Shown: piece after piece, positions 17,949-27,304 of the stretch | How positions within the stretch are numbered: the stretch's first letter is position 1 | Layout: each line of letters starts with the position of its first letter | Source of the DNA: Picrophilus oshimae DSM 9789 | GTDB lineage: Archaea; Thermoplasmatota; Thermoplasmata; Thermoplasmatales; Thermoplasmataceae | Length of the DNA stretch: 64,000 nt | Direction of reading: 5' to 3' | Assembly (NCBI RefSeq): GCF_900176435.1 | Contig: NZ_FWYE01000001.1 | Location: 310,001-374,000, forward strand | Notes under the pieces: model-generated | Seen by the model: only the letters and a program-made list of their open reading frames with translations | Database searches by the model: none | What the model was told of the DNA's origin: nothing | Translations under genes and position numbers: made by a program

Positions 17949-18324
17949 GCCAAGCCCATTAAGGAAATTGCAGATACCTTTGTATATAATCATAGCGATA
18001 GCATCATTATTCTTCTTTGTAATAAGTTCAGATTATTTAATATTTGGAGATACATCAATTGAAAATTCGGTTCATATTGTTATAGGTAGATACTATTATT
18101 ATTTATTTGCCGTTTCATTGATATTCCTTATATATGGACTCTACGAATCCTATTCAGGCATAAAGGACACAATTGATTTTAACAGGTACATAGGCAGCGA
18201 GAGCAAGAAGATGTTCATGGAGCATCTAACCGAGCTTGAGAGGATATCAAAGAGATTTGACGGCTCATATGAGGAAAGACTTGAGGAGGCAAAGAAAAAG
18301 TGGAAATTAAAGAGCCTTAAATAG
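17947..18324 (+). CDS. Small two-helix membrane protein, unknown function
   Basis: 125 residues with two membrane helices (about 11-30 and 49-70) and a charged cytoplasmic C-terminal helix region ([35 protein letters not shown]). The pattern resembles a Thermoplasmatales-specific family (possibly DUF3198), but I am not certain. The TATA-like element inside the palindrome sits so close to the ATG that a leaderless transcript might begin downstream of it. A TTG about 7 codons on is an alternative start. Convergent with speE, with an 8-base overlap. Confidence 0.6.
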   Translation: MPSPLRKLQIPLYIIIAIASLFFFVISSDYLIFGDTSIENSVHIVIGRYYYYLFAVSLIFLIYGLYESYSGIKDTIDFNRYIGSESKKMFMEHLTELERISKRFDGSYEERLEEAKKKWKLKSLK

Positions 18325-19144
18325 ATTTTATTATATTCTTGACGAATTCAGGAAGGTAAAATGATCCTTTTAAAACATCCTCATTGAAATATCTTCCAGG
18401 AATGACTTTTTCCTTTCTTTGCATTATTTCAGATTTTGATGCCATGGTAAATGACCAGAGACCGCTTGGATACGTTGGTATAAATGCTATGTAGGTTCTT
18501 ACGTTGCTAAAGACATCAAGCATTCCTTTGGTGGCCATTTTAAGTGCCTCGGGCTGGTAATATGGTGACCCTGACTGGGTTACTATTATACCATCATCGC
18601 TAAGCCTGGCCCTTGCATTTTCATAGAATGATTTATTGAAAAGACCCTCTGCTGGACCAACCGGATCTGTTGAATCTATTATAATTAAATCAAATGATTC
18701 GTCTGTATCCTTTACATATTTTATTCCATCCCCTATTATAAGCTCAACGTTTTTATTATTAAATGAATCTGCCAGCTCCGGAAAGTACTTCCTTGATATT
18801 TCAACAACGTTCTGGTCTATTTCAACGTTTACAATCCTCTTTATTCCAAGGTCTATAAGCCTCTTGGCAGCACCACCATCACCACCGCCTATTATAAGGG
18901 CACTGTCAGATTTTGCGGTGCAATAGTACGGAACCATTGTTATCATCTCGTGGTAAATGTACTCATCCTTTTCCGTCAGCTGAACGGTGCCATCTATAGA
19001 TAGAAGCTTTCCGAAATCGTATGTATTGAAAAGGTCTATTCTCTGATAATCTGTCTTAACCGATAGAAGCTGATCCTGAACCCTAAAGGACAGCTGCAGA
19101 TTATCTGAATACCTCTCTGAAAACCAGTTTTCTATTAATCTCAT
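18317..19144 (-). CDS. speE: Spermidine synthase / aminopropyltransferase
   Basis: A 275-residue polyamine aminopropyltransferase, which moves the aminopropyl group of decarboxylated SAM to putrescine or a related amine. N-terminal [18 protein letters not shown], the central YHEMITMVP, the nucleotide loop [14 protein letters not shown] and the catalytic [13 protein letters not shown] are all present. Typical length. Downstream of dtdA on the same strand (33-base gap). Confidence 0.93.
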   Translation of the reverse strand: MRLIENWFSERYSDNLQLSFRVQDQLLSVKTDYQRIDLFNTYDFGKLLSIDGTVQLTEKDEYIYHEMITMVPYYCTAKSDSALIIGGGDGGAAKRLIDLGIKRIVNVEIDQNVVEISRKYFPELADSFNNKNVELIIGDGIKYVKDTDESFDLIIIDSTDPVGPAEGLFNKSFYENARARLSDDGIIVTQSGSPYYQPEALKMATKGMLDVFSNVRTYIAFIPTYPSGLWSFTMASKSEIMQRKEKVIPGRYFNEDVLKGSFYLPEFVKNIIKSI

Positions 19145-19177
19145 GAAATGGCATTTTTAAAAGATATATAATTTTAT

Positions 19178-19963
19178 TTATATCTTTATAAGCTCTAATG
19201 AGCATTTATCAGCAGCATCAAGTGCAAGAGACCTCAGCCTTGATGGAGAACCCTTCCAGTCTATTAATATAAAAGAGCAGTTCTCAGTATTTTCTATGCT
19301 TTCAATAATTTGATTGTCCTTTATTGTTTCAGAGACGTATTTAGGTATTATATGCCCTATATTTATATCATTATTAAAAAAATAATCAGAGATCTTTGGT
19401 GCGTAATGGCCGCCGCCTATGCCAATGCCTGATCTAAACCTTTTCACATTTTTTTCAATTACAGATCTTGCCATTATTTCCAGTATTTTATCATTATGCC
19501 AGTCCTCGCCTGAGGTGCCTATTTCTATAAAATAGGATCTGTTCTTAGTGTATGGCCCATGGTGCGTTGCCTCGAACGTAATATTGTAGCCATCATCATT
19601 GTATAATTCTTTTATTGATCTCAATGATGATGACATCTCGTACGGTGCGGATAAAACAGTTTTATTATCATAGCCTCCAAGCTCGGCCTTCCTGTAATTG
19701 CCTATTGAGTGGACGGTCAATGATTTTACCCCTGCAGACGATGAGTGCCTTGAGAGAAATATCAATGTATCAAAATCCAGTTTTTCCATATTATGATATA
19801 TATGAAGATCATCAATGAACATTAATTTAAATCCATCTTTTTGATATTCATTTTCATTTAACCTGTTAAAATCATAAAGATCGATGATCTTTTCGGCCAT
19901 TAGCATGCTTGCCTCATCCATTCTTGAAGCTATGATGAGATCCATTGTTCTTAATATCATCAT
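19178..19963 (-). CDS. dtdA: Archaeal D-aminoacyl-tRNA deacylase
   Basis: A 261-residue DtdA/GEK1-family protein with FEATHHGPYTKNRSYFIEIGTS and the GIGGGHYAPK motif, which hold the conserved metal-binding His residues. It hydrolyses D-amino acids mischarged on tRNA. Family alignment would also allow a start at the internal ATG (19945, MDLIIASRMDEA). The TATA-box distance favours 19963 or 19960. Divergent from glyA, sharing one symmetric box A. Confidence 0.9.
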   Translation of the reverse strand: MMILRTMDLIIASRMDEASMLMAEKIIDLYDFNRLNENEYQKDGFKLMFIDDLHIYHNMEKLDFDTLIFLSRHSSSAGVKSLTVHSIGNYRKAELGGYDNKTVLSAPYEMSSSLRSIKELYNDDGYNITFEATHHGPYTKNRSYFIEIGTSGEDWHNDKILEIMARSVIEKNVKRFRSGIGIGGGHYAPKISDYFFNNDINIGHIIPKYVSETIKDNQIIESIENTENCSFILIDWKGSPSRLRSLALDAADKCSLELIKI

Positions 19964-19985
19964 GATATTTTAATTATTAACCAAA

Positions 19986-19993
19986 ATTTAAAT
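19986..19993. promoter_or_regulatory. Symmetric box A shared by dtdA and glyA
   Basis: ATTTAAAT is its own reverse complement. Its centre is 26.5 bases from the first base of both divergent start codons (glyA 20016, dtdA 19963), so a single TBP site appears placed to serve both leaderless genes. Confidence 0.6.
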
Positions 19994-20015
19994 ACAATAT
20001 TCACATAGTTTTTTA

Positions 20016-21317
20016 ATGCTTGATAATAAAAAGGAGTATCTAAAGGATGCCATGTTTATTAGAGATATGGCCATGCAGCATGAACAGCTTTTTAGGGAGA
20101 GCATACCGTTGATAGCATCCGAGAATATTATGAGCCCGCTTGCAATGGAGATGCTTTTAACAGACCTTGGTTTTAGATATGCCGAGGGGCTGCCACACCA
20201 CCGCTATTACCAGGGAAATGAATATGTCGATGTTATAGAGGATAAAACGACGGAGCTTGGAAAGAGGCTCTTTAATTCAAAGACTTTTGATCCAAGGCCC
20301 CTGTCAGGTACAAACGCAAACATGGCCGTTTTATATGCCTTAACCGAACCTGGGGATAAGATATCTGTTCCACCACTGTCAGGTGGTGGTCATATAAGTG
20401 CGGCAAAATTTGGTGCCGTTGGCTTTAGAGGTTTAAAAACCGTGCAGTATCCATTTGATATTAATGAGATGAATATAGATATTGATGGCACAATAAAAAC
20501 AATAAAAAATGAAAGGCCAAAGGTCTGCTGGTTTGGGCAGTCAGTATTTCTCTTCCCAACACCGCTAAAGGAGCTCCAGGATGCTTTTAATGAGGTAAAT
20601 GCAAGGGTTGTTTACGATGGCGCACATGTTGCCGGCCTTATAGCAGGCGGTGAATTTCAGGATCCATTAAGGGAGGGTGCAGAGATAATCACTGGAAGCA
20701 CACATAAAACTTTACCGGGGCCACAGCACGGCATGATTATTGGAAATACAGACGATGATACATGGAAGAAGGTGCAGCGCGGTGTCTTTCCAGGTACGTT
20801 AAGCAATCATCATTTAAATGCAATGGCCGCCCTTGGTGTAACGCTTGCTGAGGAGCTGGATTTTGGAAGGGATTACGCAAAACAGATCGTAAAAAATGCA
20901 AGGCATCTTGGAGAAAAGCTTTATGAATTCGGTTTTAACGTCCTTGGAGAGAAAAATGGATTTACAAGATCTCATACCCTTGCTGTTGATGTCTCAAAGA
21001 ACGGCGGCGGAAGAAAGGTTGCCGAGAATCTTGAGAAATCTGGAATAATACTAAATAAAAACCTTCTTCCATGGGATGACAATAAAAATTCACAGAATCC
21101 AAGCGGTATTAGAATAGGTGTCCAGGAGATAACAAGGATAGGCTTCATGGAGGATGATGTAACCGAGCTTGCCGAGATACTAAGGGATGCCGTAATAAAT
21201 GAAAAACCGGTAAATGAAATAAGAAGAAGGGCACTTGAATTAAAATCAAGGTTTAATAATATAGAATACTGCTATGGAAATATGAAACCATATTCATACA
21301 TAAAAATTTTTGAATAA
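20016..21317 (+). CDS. glyA: Serine hydroxymethyltransferase
   Basis: A 433-residue PLP enzyme that interconverts serine and glycine with a one-carbon carrier. Features are LIASENIMSP, YAEGLPHHRYYQGNEYVD, VVYDGAHVAGLIAGG (D201, H204) and the PLP-Lys K231 in GSTHKTLPGPQ. Full length. A TATA box lies about 22 bases before the ATG, indicating a leaderless mRNA. Works in the same one-carbon network as gcvH (10185-10559). Confidence 0.95.
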   Translation: MLDNKKEYLKDAMFIRDMAMQHEQLFRESIPLIASENIMSPLAMEMLLTDLGFRYAEGLPHHRYYQGNEYVDVIEDKTTELGKRLFNSKTFDPRPLSGTNANMAVLYALTEPGDKISVPPLSGGGHISAAKFGAVGFRGLKTVQYPFDINEMNIDIDGTIKTIKNERPKVCWFGQSVFLFPTPLKELQDAFNEVNARVVYDGAHVAGLIAGGEFQDPLREGAEIITGSTHKTLPGPQHGMIIGNTDDDTWKKVQRGVFPGTLSNHHLNAMAALGVTLAEELDFGRDYAKQIVKNARHLGEKLYEFGFNVLGEKNGFTRSHTLAVDVSKNGGGRKVAENLEKSGIILNKNLLPWDDNKNSQNPSGIRIGVQEITRIGFMEDDVTELAEILRDAVINEKPVNEIRRRALELKSRFNNIEYCYGNMKPYSYIKIFE

Positions 21318-21322
21318 TTTTT

Positions 21323-22672
21323 TTATGCAGATATATTTTCCAGTGGTTTTCCAGTTGCCCTGGTGCCACCTATTAACACCAGTATTCCTGCTATTAGACC
21401 TGTTACCGCTATGAACTCAAAGCCAAATGAGAATGAATAGGATGCAACAAGCACTGGAAGAAATATTGCCCCAAAGGCACCGCCTATATGGCCAAGGCCA
21501 TCTGTTAGTGCAAAACCTGAGCTCCTTGCCCTTGTCGGGTAATTCTCTGCTGTAAATGTGTATGCAACCTGAAGGTACATTCCAAGGGCCATTGATGCAA
21601 GAAATGAACCAATGAACAGCGTTATATCCATTTTAAGCGCAAACAGTGTTAATCCAATGAACCAGACAACTGTGTCTATAAATATCACATATTTTCTTTC
21701 AAATTTATCCGCCGTGGCTATCATTATAATGGCACCGACAGGATAGCCGATGGCGCCAATTGCCAGATATAGTATCGAGCTGGATATGCTGAAACCCGCG
21801 CTTGAAAGCAGCGATGCGGAATCGCCAAGAAATGCATAATTGCCTATGTACCAGAAAAACCAAACTATTACAAGCAATGAAAGCCTTGTTGAGTATGGTC
21901 TTTTGAATAAATATAATGTCGGGAATTTACCGCTCTCGGTATCAACTCTTGTTACATCAGGTTCTGGTAGCTTTCCTATCTTCCTTTCAGCGGTTCTTTC
22001 CATCATTTCAAGTATTTTTTCCGCCTTTTTTATGTCCTTTTTCTTTAATGCAAGCCATCTTGGTGATTCAGGTAATTCAAATCTTAATATTAATGCTATA
22101 AATGCTATTATAGCTCCTATGCCAAAGAGCCAGCGCCAACCATCGTAATATACTGGAACAAGTTCAAGACCTATGAATGGCGTTACGGCCTGGCCAAGTA
22201 TACCAACGAGGAATGTATAAACAGTGATTTTCCCACGGACACCTGGCGGGGCAAACTCGCTAATATATGTTGATACAAGGTTTAGATCCGCCCCAAGACC
22301 AAGACCTGTTATAAATCTAAAAATTGTAAGCTCGGGTACATTTAATGATATTGCATCTCCAAAGGACCCAAGGGCAGTTAAGGCCATTGTTATTATCATT
22401 GATTTATACCTTCCTATAACATCTGCCGTGCTGCCTATTAAATACGAGCCTATCCCATAGCCTATTAATCCAACGGATAGCGCAAGGAAAAGACTTGTTG
22501 AGGAACCGAGATGGAACTGGGCATCTATTGCCGGCATTGCCAGTCCAATGTCTGATATATCATAGAATGTAAAGAAGTAGCCCACGCCTATAATAGCAAG
22601 AAAGGAATAAGGCAGTGACCATACAGGTATTCTATTGGCTCTAGCAATTATATTCTCAACATTGTTCTCCAT
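21323..22672 (-). CDS. MFS transporter, sugar/organic-acid porter family
   Basis: A 449-residue major facilitator with about 12 membrane helices. The A-loop GSTADVIGRYKSM (helices 2-3), RFITGLGLGADLNL in helix 4 and the PESPRWL motif after helix 6 mark the sugar-porter-like subfamily. A central charged loop (about 205-250) separates the halves. The substrate is not determinable. Thermoplasmatales have many such permeases for sugars and acids. Convergent with glyA (5-base gap). Confidence 0.88.
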   Translation of the reverse strand: MENNVENIIARANRIPVWSLPYSFLAIIGVGYFFTFYDISDIGLAMPAIDAQFHLGSSTSLFLALSVGLIGYGIGSYLIGSTADVIGRYKSMIITMALTALGSFGDAISLNVPELTIFRFITGLGLGADLNLVSTYISEFAPPGVRGKITVYTFLVGILGQAVTPFIGLELVPVYYDGWRWLFGIGAIIAFIALILRFELPESPRWLALKKKDIKKAEKILEMMERTAERKIGKLPEPDVTRVDTESGKFPTLYLFKRPYSTRLSLLVIVWFFWYIGNYAFLGDSASLLSSAGFSISSSILYLAIGAIGYPVGAIIMIATADKFERKYVIFIDTVVWFIGLTLFALKMDITLFIGSFLASMALGMYLQVAYTFTAENYPTRARSSGFALTDGLGHIGGAFGAIFLPVLVASYSFSFGFEFIAVTGLIAGILVLIGGTRATGKPLENISA

Positions 22673-22939
22673 TAAATAAATAATATTATATCTTATATAA
22701 AGCTATATAATAGTATTGATAAAACAATTTGATTTCAAAATCTGTATAATTTCGTTTTGTTTATTTTTAAATTAATGAATTTTAATACCAGGTTATGTAA
22801 AATCTGAAAAAATTAAATATATTATTATAATCAGAATAAAATAATCGTCGATCAAATCAATCTTTTTGCAACTGAAATGAAATTTAATTCACATTTATGA
22901 TTATTTGAAGAAATATAGTAAAAATTGTTTAAAAATAAC

Positions 22940-22948
22940 TTTATATAT
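22940..22948 (+). promoter_or_regulatory. Box A of cydAB
   Basis: TTTATATA lies roughly 28 bases before the proposed ATG of cydA, in a 294-base AT-rich gap where I see no other gene. Confidence 0.55.
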
Positions 22949-22975
22949 GAATTAGTAATTTAAAAATTGATAGAT

Positions 22976-24424
22976 ATGGCAATCTCGTATCCTGTATGGG
23001 ATAGTGCAATGTTTGCATATACGATATCATCACATATACTCTTTGTTACATTAAGTATGGCTCTTGCCATAACAATAACAATAGCAGAGTTCCTTGCCCT
23101 GAGAAAGAAGGACAAGTACTATGATACACTGGCGTATAAATTATCAAAGGGACTGGTTATATTCTTTGCAGTCGGTACAGCATCAGGTACTGTAATGGCA
23201 ATGGAGTTGTTCCTGTTCTGGCCTAACTTTATGAAGATAGTTGGTCAGGTCTCAATAGGCCCATTCTATGTCGAGGTCTTCTCGTTCCTTTTAGAGGCAA
23301 TAGCATTACCAATGTATGTTTACTTCTGGAAGGACTTTAAGAACAGATGGGAGCACTGGGCCCTATCACTGGCAGTAACAATAGGAACGTACCTTTCAGC
23401 CTTTACTGTAACCGAGATAAATGCATGGATGAACACACCAAATGGATTCAACGTAAAGTACTATCTATTACATAACAAGATCATAGATGTAAATCCTTTA
23501 GCACCTTTCTGGACACCATCAACATTTGCAGAGGAGTTACACATGTCTGGTGCAGTTTACTATGCAGGTATCGTCGTTATATTAGGTTACCTTGCATACA
23601 AGTACCTTAAAACAAGCAACATGTCAGAGAAGATGGTTTACAGGCGCGGTATAAACATAACAGCAGTCTTCGCAATCCTGGATATAATATATCTTGGTGC
23701 AACAGGCTCAAACGAGCTTTCAACACTGCTGGTAATAGAGCCATTAAAGTATGCAGCCCTGGAGCAGGACATGGTTCCTGTTACATACGGTGCACCTGAG
23801 CACATCTTTGGTATAATAATAAACGGACATCCTGCATACTATGTTAATCTGCCACTGGCACAGTCATTGCTTGCATATCCGTTTACATTTGGACATGGAT
23901 ACATACCCGGACTTTCATCATATCCTTCAAGCGTATGGCCGCCATCATTTGTTCATGATACACTGGATCTAATGGTCGGCTTCGGAGTATTAATGGGATT
24001 CTTCTGGCTAATCGTTGTAATAATGTACTTCATGAAGAAGGATCCACTATCAAGGCCATTAATACTAAAACTAACAATGGCAGTAGCAGTCCTTGGTGTA
24101 TTAACAATGGAGGATGGCTGGTACACGGCCGAGGTCGGCAGGGTACCATTCATAATAAAGGCACCTGTTGGCGGCACAGGCATACCAGGAGTTTACGGTG
24201 TTATGACCATAGGCCAGGCAGCATCAACATCACCTGTGGTGTTTCCACTTGGAATAGCGATAATAATCTTCTACATTGTATTGCTTCCATTAACGTTCTA
24301 CTATGCCTTCAAGGTCATGAAGCTATCAAACATAGATGATGACCTGAAGATGGCAGAGGAAGATATAAAGATCGAGGAGGAGAGGAAGAACCGCGGAGTT
24401 CCAGCAAAGGCAGGCATGAGGTGA
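22976..24424 (+). CDS. cydA: Cytochrome bd-type quinol oxidase subunit I
   Basis: About 482 residues with nine or so membrane helices. HILFVTLSMALAI carries the N-terminal haem-ligand His, and MAMELFLFWPNFMKIVG, EVFSFLLEAIALPMYVYFW and the short quinol loop resemble the cyanide-insensitive oxidase branch. It oxidises quinol and reduces oxygen in the cytoplasmic membrane. The frame opens at a TTG (22967), but the ATG three codons later fits the TATA spacing and gives MAISYPVWDSAMF. First gene of the cydAB operon. Confidence 0.93.
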   Translation: MAISYPVWDSAMFAYTISSHILFVTLSMALAITITIAEFLALRKKDKYYDTLAYKLSKGLVIFFAVGTASGTVMAMELFLFWPNFMKIVGQVSIGPFYVEVFSFLLEAIALPMYVYFWKDFKNRWEHWALSLAVTIGTYLSAFTVTEINAWMNTPNGFNVKYYLLHNKIIDVNPLAPFWTPSTFAEELHMSGAVYYAGIVVILGYLAYKYLKTSNMSEKMVYRRGINITAVFAILDIIYLGATGSNELSTLLVIEPLKYAALEQDMVPVTYGAPEHIFGIIINGHPAYYVNLPLAQSLLAYPFTFGHGYIPGLSSYPSSVWPPSFVHDTLDLMVGFGVLMGFFWLIVVIMYFMKKDPLSRPLILKLTMAVAVLGVLTMEDGWYTAEVGRVPFIIKAPVGGTGIPGVYGVMTIGQAASTSPVVFPLGIAIIIFYIVLLPLTFYYAFKVMKLSNIDDDLKMAEEDIKIEEERKNRGVPAKAGMR

Positions 24425-24430
24425 TTTAAA

Positions 24431-25444
24431 ATGAATCCTATTTTTTCTGCTCCTGTTGAGGTAATTTTTCTTATTGTTATTATAGCATCAATGATAACGA
24501 TGTTCACAACAGAGCTTATGTCAACGATTCCATTGATAACAGGCTTTAAAAACGATGGTATAAGGAATAATATTCTTAAGTACGTTATACCTGCATGGGA
24601 GGTCGTTGGAACATTCTTTGTTCTCTGGCTTGTTGATATGGAAACAATAGTGCCATTCTTTGCACCGCCAATGGCATATACATTATTCCCGTTGTTTGCA
24701 GTATTCATATTCTTTTTAATAGTGAGAAATGCAACGATAATATATGCAGAGTTTATATGGAAGGACAACAGACTATTTGATGATAGAAAATTATACACAT
24801 TCTATGCAATAGCAACATTTATAATGGGCTTGATGGCTCTTTCAGTTATAACAGTTATGTTATCCGGCTATGGCGCCGTTGTAAATATATCAAAGCCATC
24901 ATTAAGCTCCCTGAATTACGCGGTTTTATTATCAAAGATACAGCTTTACGGCTTTATAATAGGAACATTAATACTATTATCTGGCATGGGAATGGTCTTT
25001 TACAGAACCGTTGATATAAATACTCCAAGAAGATTTTTACCATTGGTTCTTGTTGTAATAGGATTAATAATAGACTGCCTTACATACCTTAGCTTAATAT
25101 CGGCAGACCATTCAGTGAATACAGACTTAATTATAATACCAATAGTGCTAACACTGATAATACCAATACTATATACATTCAAGAAGACAACGTACATTGC
25201 ATCATACAAGCCATTATACGTTATATTTACAATAATATCCGTGACATTCCTTGAGCTTATTGTATATCCATACGTCTACGGTGGAAAGGTTTATGTGCCA
25301 GCCGTTGTAACAAACTCTGCGGTTCTCACAATGGACTTTTACATATCAATAGGCGGCGGACTCTGGCTAATACTGATGATGATATACTATGGCTATGTCT
25401 CGAACCACAGAATGGCAAAGATAATGGCAGAGGCAAAAAATTAA
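24431..25444 (+). CDS. cydB: Cytochrome bd-type quinol oxidase subunit II
   Basis: A 337-residue polytopic protein with about eight to nine helices, in the CydB position 6 bases after cydA. The start is fixed by GGTGATTTAAAATG, where the Shine-Dalgarno overlaps the cydA stop. It forms the oxidase heterodimer with CydA. Sequence similarity to bacterial CydB is modest, as usual for archaeal members, but position and topology support the call. No CydX-like small gene is visible. Confidence 0.88.
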   Translation: MNPIFSAPVEVIFLIVIIASMITMFTTELMSTIPLITGFKNDGIRNNILKYVIPAWEVVGTFFVLWLVDMETIVPFFAPPMAYTLFPLFAVFIFFLIVRNATIIYAEFIWKDNRLFDDRKLYTFYAIATFIMGLMALSVITVMLSGYGAVVNISKPSLSSLNYAVLLSKIQLYGFIIGTLILLSGMGMVFYRTVDINTPRRFLPLVLVVIGLIIDCLTYLSLISADHSVNTDLIIIPIVLTLIIPILYTFKKTTYIASYKPLYVIFTIISVTFLELIVYPYVYGGKVYVPAVVTNSAVLTMDFYISIGGGLWLILMMIYYGYVSNHRMAKIMAEAKN

Positions 25445-25445
25445 A

Positions 25446-25458
25446 TTTTTTAATTTTT
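25446..25458 (+). terminator. T-rich terminator after cydB
   Basis: Two T runs (T6, AA, T5) start 2 bases after the cydB stop, the oligo-T form of archaeal termination. No hairpin is seen. Confidence 0.4.
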
Positions 25459-25473
25459 AAAAGAGTGAAAGAA

Positions 25474-25481
25474 TTATATAT
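25474..25481 (+). promoter_or_regulatory. Box A (TATA) promoter of tRNA-Pro
   Basis: TTATATAT ends 21 bases before tRNA-Pro, the same spacing as for tRNA-Leu. Confidence 0.5.
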
Positions 25482-25502
25482 TATTTTAAAATTACATGCC
25501 AA

Positions 25503-25575
25503 GGGGCTGTGGGGTAGCTTGGTATCCTACGGGCTTTGGGAGCCTGAGACTCCGGTCCAAATCCGGACAGCCCCA
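25503..25575 (+). tRNA. tRNA-Pro (anticodon UGG)
   Basis: 73 bases. The acceptor stem GGGGCTG/CAGCCCC is followed by discriminator A. The anticodon arm CGGGC-TTTGGGA-GCCTG has anticodon TGG at 25537-25539. The T arm is TCCGGTCCAAATCCGGA. No intron, CCA not encoded. Confidence 0.95.
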
Positions 25576-25635
25576 TCCGCAGTGATGAAAAATAAAAATT
25601 ATGATTGTATGATTAATGACAGGCGAGCTGAGCGG

Positions 25636-25845
25636 TTATGGATTATTATAGAAGGAGCTTATCTCAACCCTTGAGCCGTCGTGATTGTATATAAAGATTT
25701 TATCACCTTCATTGACGGTTTTTGTATGATGCCCATCGCAGTATGGTTTGTTCTCTGAAAGGCCGCAACCGCATAGATAGAGTTCCTCATTGCCAATCTT
25801 TACAACATAGGGTCTGTTTCTTTCATGTAAAACCAGTCTTGCCAT
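25636..25845 (-). CDS. CDGSH iron-sulfur domain protein
   Basis: 69 residues with the motif CGCGLSENKPYCDGHH, which gives the 3-Cys/1-His ligands C25, C27, C36 and H40 of a mitoNEET-type [2Fe-2S] cluster. No membrane anchor, so it is a soluble small iron-sulfur protein, possibly in electron or cluster transfer. Monocistronic, between tRNA-Pro and nnr. Confidence 0.9.
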   Translation of the reverse strand: MARLVLHERNRPYVVKIGNEELYLCGCGLSENKPYCDGHHTKTVNEGDKIFIYNHDGSRVEISSFYNNP

Positions 25846-25917
25846 GCATATTCATTTAATATTATCTATTAAACTTTTTCGTTGAAATAATTAAGTATTT
25901 TCTTTTTATAAAAGATC

Positions 25918-27270
25918 ATGGACTATCTGGATGTAAAAAGGGATGATATAAATTACAGAAATGTTTATGGAAGCACGTATCCGCTTATGAAAAATGCCGG
26001 CATGGCTGTTGCGAATGTTTTTAAAAGCAATTTTGGCAAAAACAGAAAGGTGCTTGTTATTGCAGGTCCTGGAAACAATGGTGGTGATGCAATATGCGCG
26101 GCATCATATTTAATGATTGACAACGATGTCTACCTTTTAATGATAAAGGACCCAAAGACACCGGAAGCAAGAAGGGCATATAATGAATATAATGGTATTT
26201 CATACAAATACGATGAAATAGATGATTTGATTAAAAAGACCGAGATTATCGTGGATGGAATTCTTGGTATTGGAATCTCTGGAAATCCAAGGGAGCCTGA
26301 ATTATCAATAATAAGAAGGATCAATTCCTCCGGGAAAAAGGTAATTTCAATAGATGTACCATCAGGGTTCCCATATGAATCTGTAAAACCTGATATAACG
26401 GTAACGTTCACGGATTTAAAGGAAAATATGAATGAATCAAACTCTGGAAAAATCTTTATAGCTGACATAGGCATAGGTAAAAATATACGCGAGTATGCCG
26501 GCCCAGGAGACCTTGTTTATTTAAAAAAGCCTGCATTTGATTCCCATAAAGGCATGAATGGTGTTTTATCAATAATAGGTGGTTCTGCATATTATGGCTC
26601 TGCGGTTATAAGCGGCCTGGGTGCATACAGCTGTGGTATAGATCTTGTTAAAATATTCACGGAAAACGTCGATATAATATCATCCTATTACCCGGGATTA
26701 ATTGTAAGAAATATAAAAAATGTTGATGAGATGCTAAAAAGCAATGCCTTTTTGATAGGCCCGGGACTCGGCACGGATTTTGATGATTACGATCTTTTAA
26801 TTAGAATAATTTCAAGCGGTAAGCCTGTTGTTCTGGATGCTGATGCGCTTAAAATAATAAAAAAGGAGGATGTAAAGTGCAGGAATGTTATTATAACGCC
26901 ACATAAAATGGAGTTTAAAATATTTACTTCAATGGAACCATCAGAGGAGAGTGCTGTTAATTTCTCAGAAAAATATAAGATAACGGTATTGTTGAAGGGC
27001 ACAACGGACATTGTTACAGATGAAAATAGGATCATGAGGGTTCCTGGAGGTAATGCAAGGATGTCCATGGGGGGTACTGGCGATCTTTTATCAGGCATGG
27101 TTTCTGCATTCGCCTCCAGGGGTGTTTCGAATTTTAGGTCTGCGGTCATGGCATCCTATATAAATAAAAGAGTTGGCGAGCAGTGCTTTAAAGAAAAGGG
27201 ATACTTTTATTCAATAACAGATATGATAGATAAAATACCATCATTCATTAATAAAAATACATTTTATTAA
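25918..27270 (+). CDS. nnr: Bifunctional NAD(P)H-hydrate repair enzyme
   Basis: 450 residues with two fused domains. An N-terminal YjeF-type epimerase (about 1-200) shows VIAGPGNNGGDAICAASYL. A C-terminal ribokinase-like ADP-dependent dehydratase (about 205-450) shows GPGLGTD, ITPHKMEF, LLKGTTDIV and the catalytic GGTGDLLSGM. Repairs damaged hydrated NAD(P)H. A TATA-like TTTTTATAAA lies directly before the ATG. Probably heads a unit with the next two genes. Confidence 0.93.
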   Translation: MDYLDVKRDDINYRNVYGSTYPLMKNAGMAVANVFKSNFGKNRKVLVIAGPGNNGGDAICAASYLMIDNDVYLLMIKDPKTPEARRAYNEYNGISYKYDEIDDLIKKTEIIVDGILGIGISGNPREPELSIIRRINSSGKKVISIDVPSGFPYESVKPDITVTFTDLKENMNESNSGKIFIADIGIGKNIREYAGPGDLVYLKKPAFDSHKGMNGVLSIIGGSAYYGSAVISGLGAYSCGIDLVKIFTENVDIISSYYPGLIVRNIKNVDEMLKSNAFLIGPGLGTDFDDYDLLIRIISSGKPVVLDADALKIIKKEDVKCRNVIITPHKMEFKIFTSMEPSEESAVNFSEKYKITVLLKGTTDIVTDENRIMRVPGGNARMSMGGTGDLLSGMVSAFASRGVSNFRSAVMASYINKRVGEQCFKEKGYFYSITDMIDKIPSFINKNTFY

Positions 27271-27304
27271 AAAAGCTTAAAAATTTTAAATATATACATA
27301 AAAA

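Noticed and set aside
22673-22939. Possible leader RNA or riboswitch upstream of cydAB
   Set aside because: The gap is AT-rich with no conserved stem-loops that I can recognise, and the TATA box near 22940 places the transcript start just before the ATG.
25465-25674. Plus-strand frame of 69 codons over tRNA-Pro
   Set aside because: It runs through the tRNA gene and the CDGSH gene on the other strand and has no family features.
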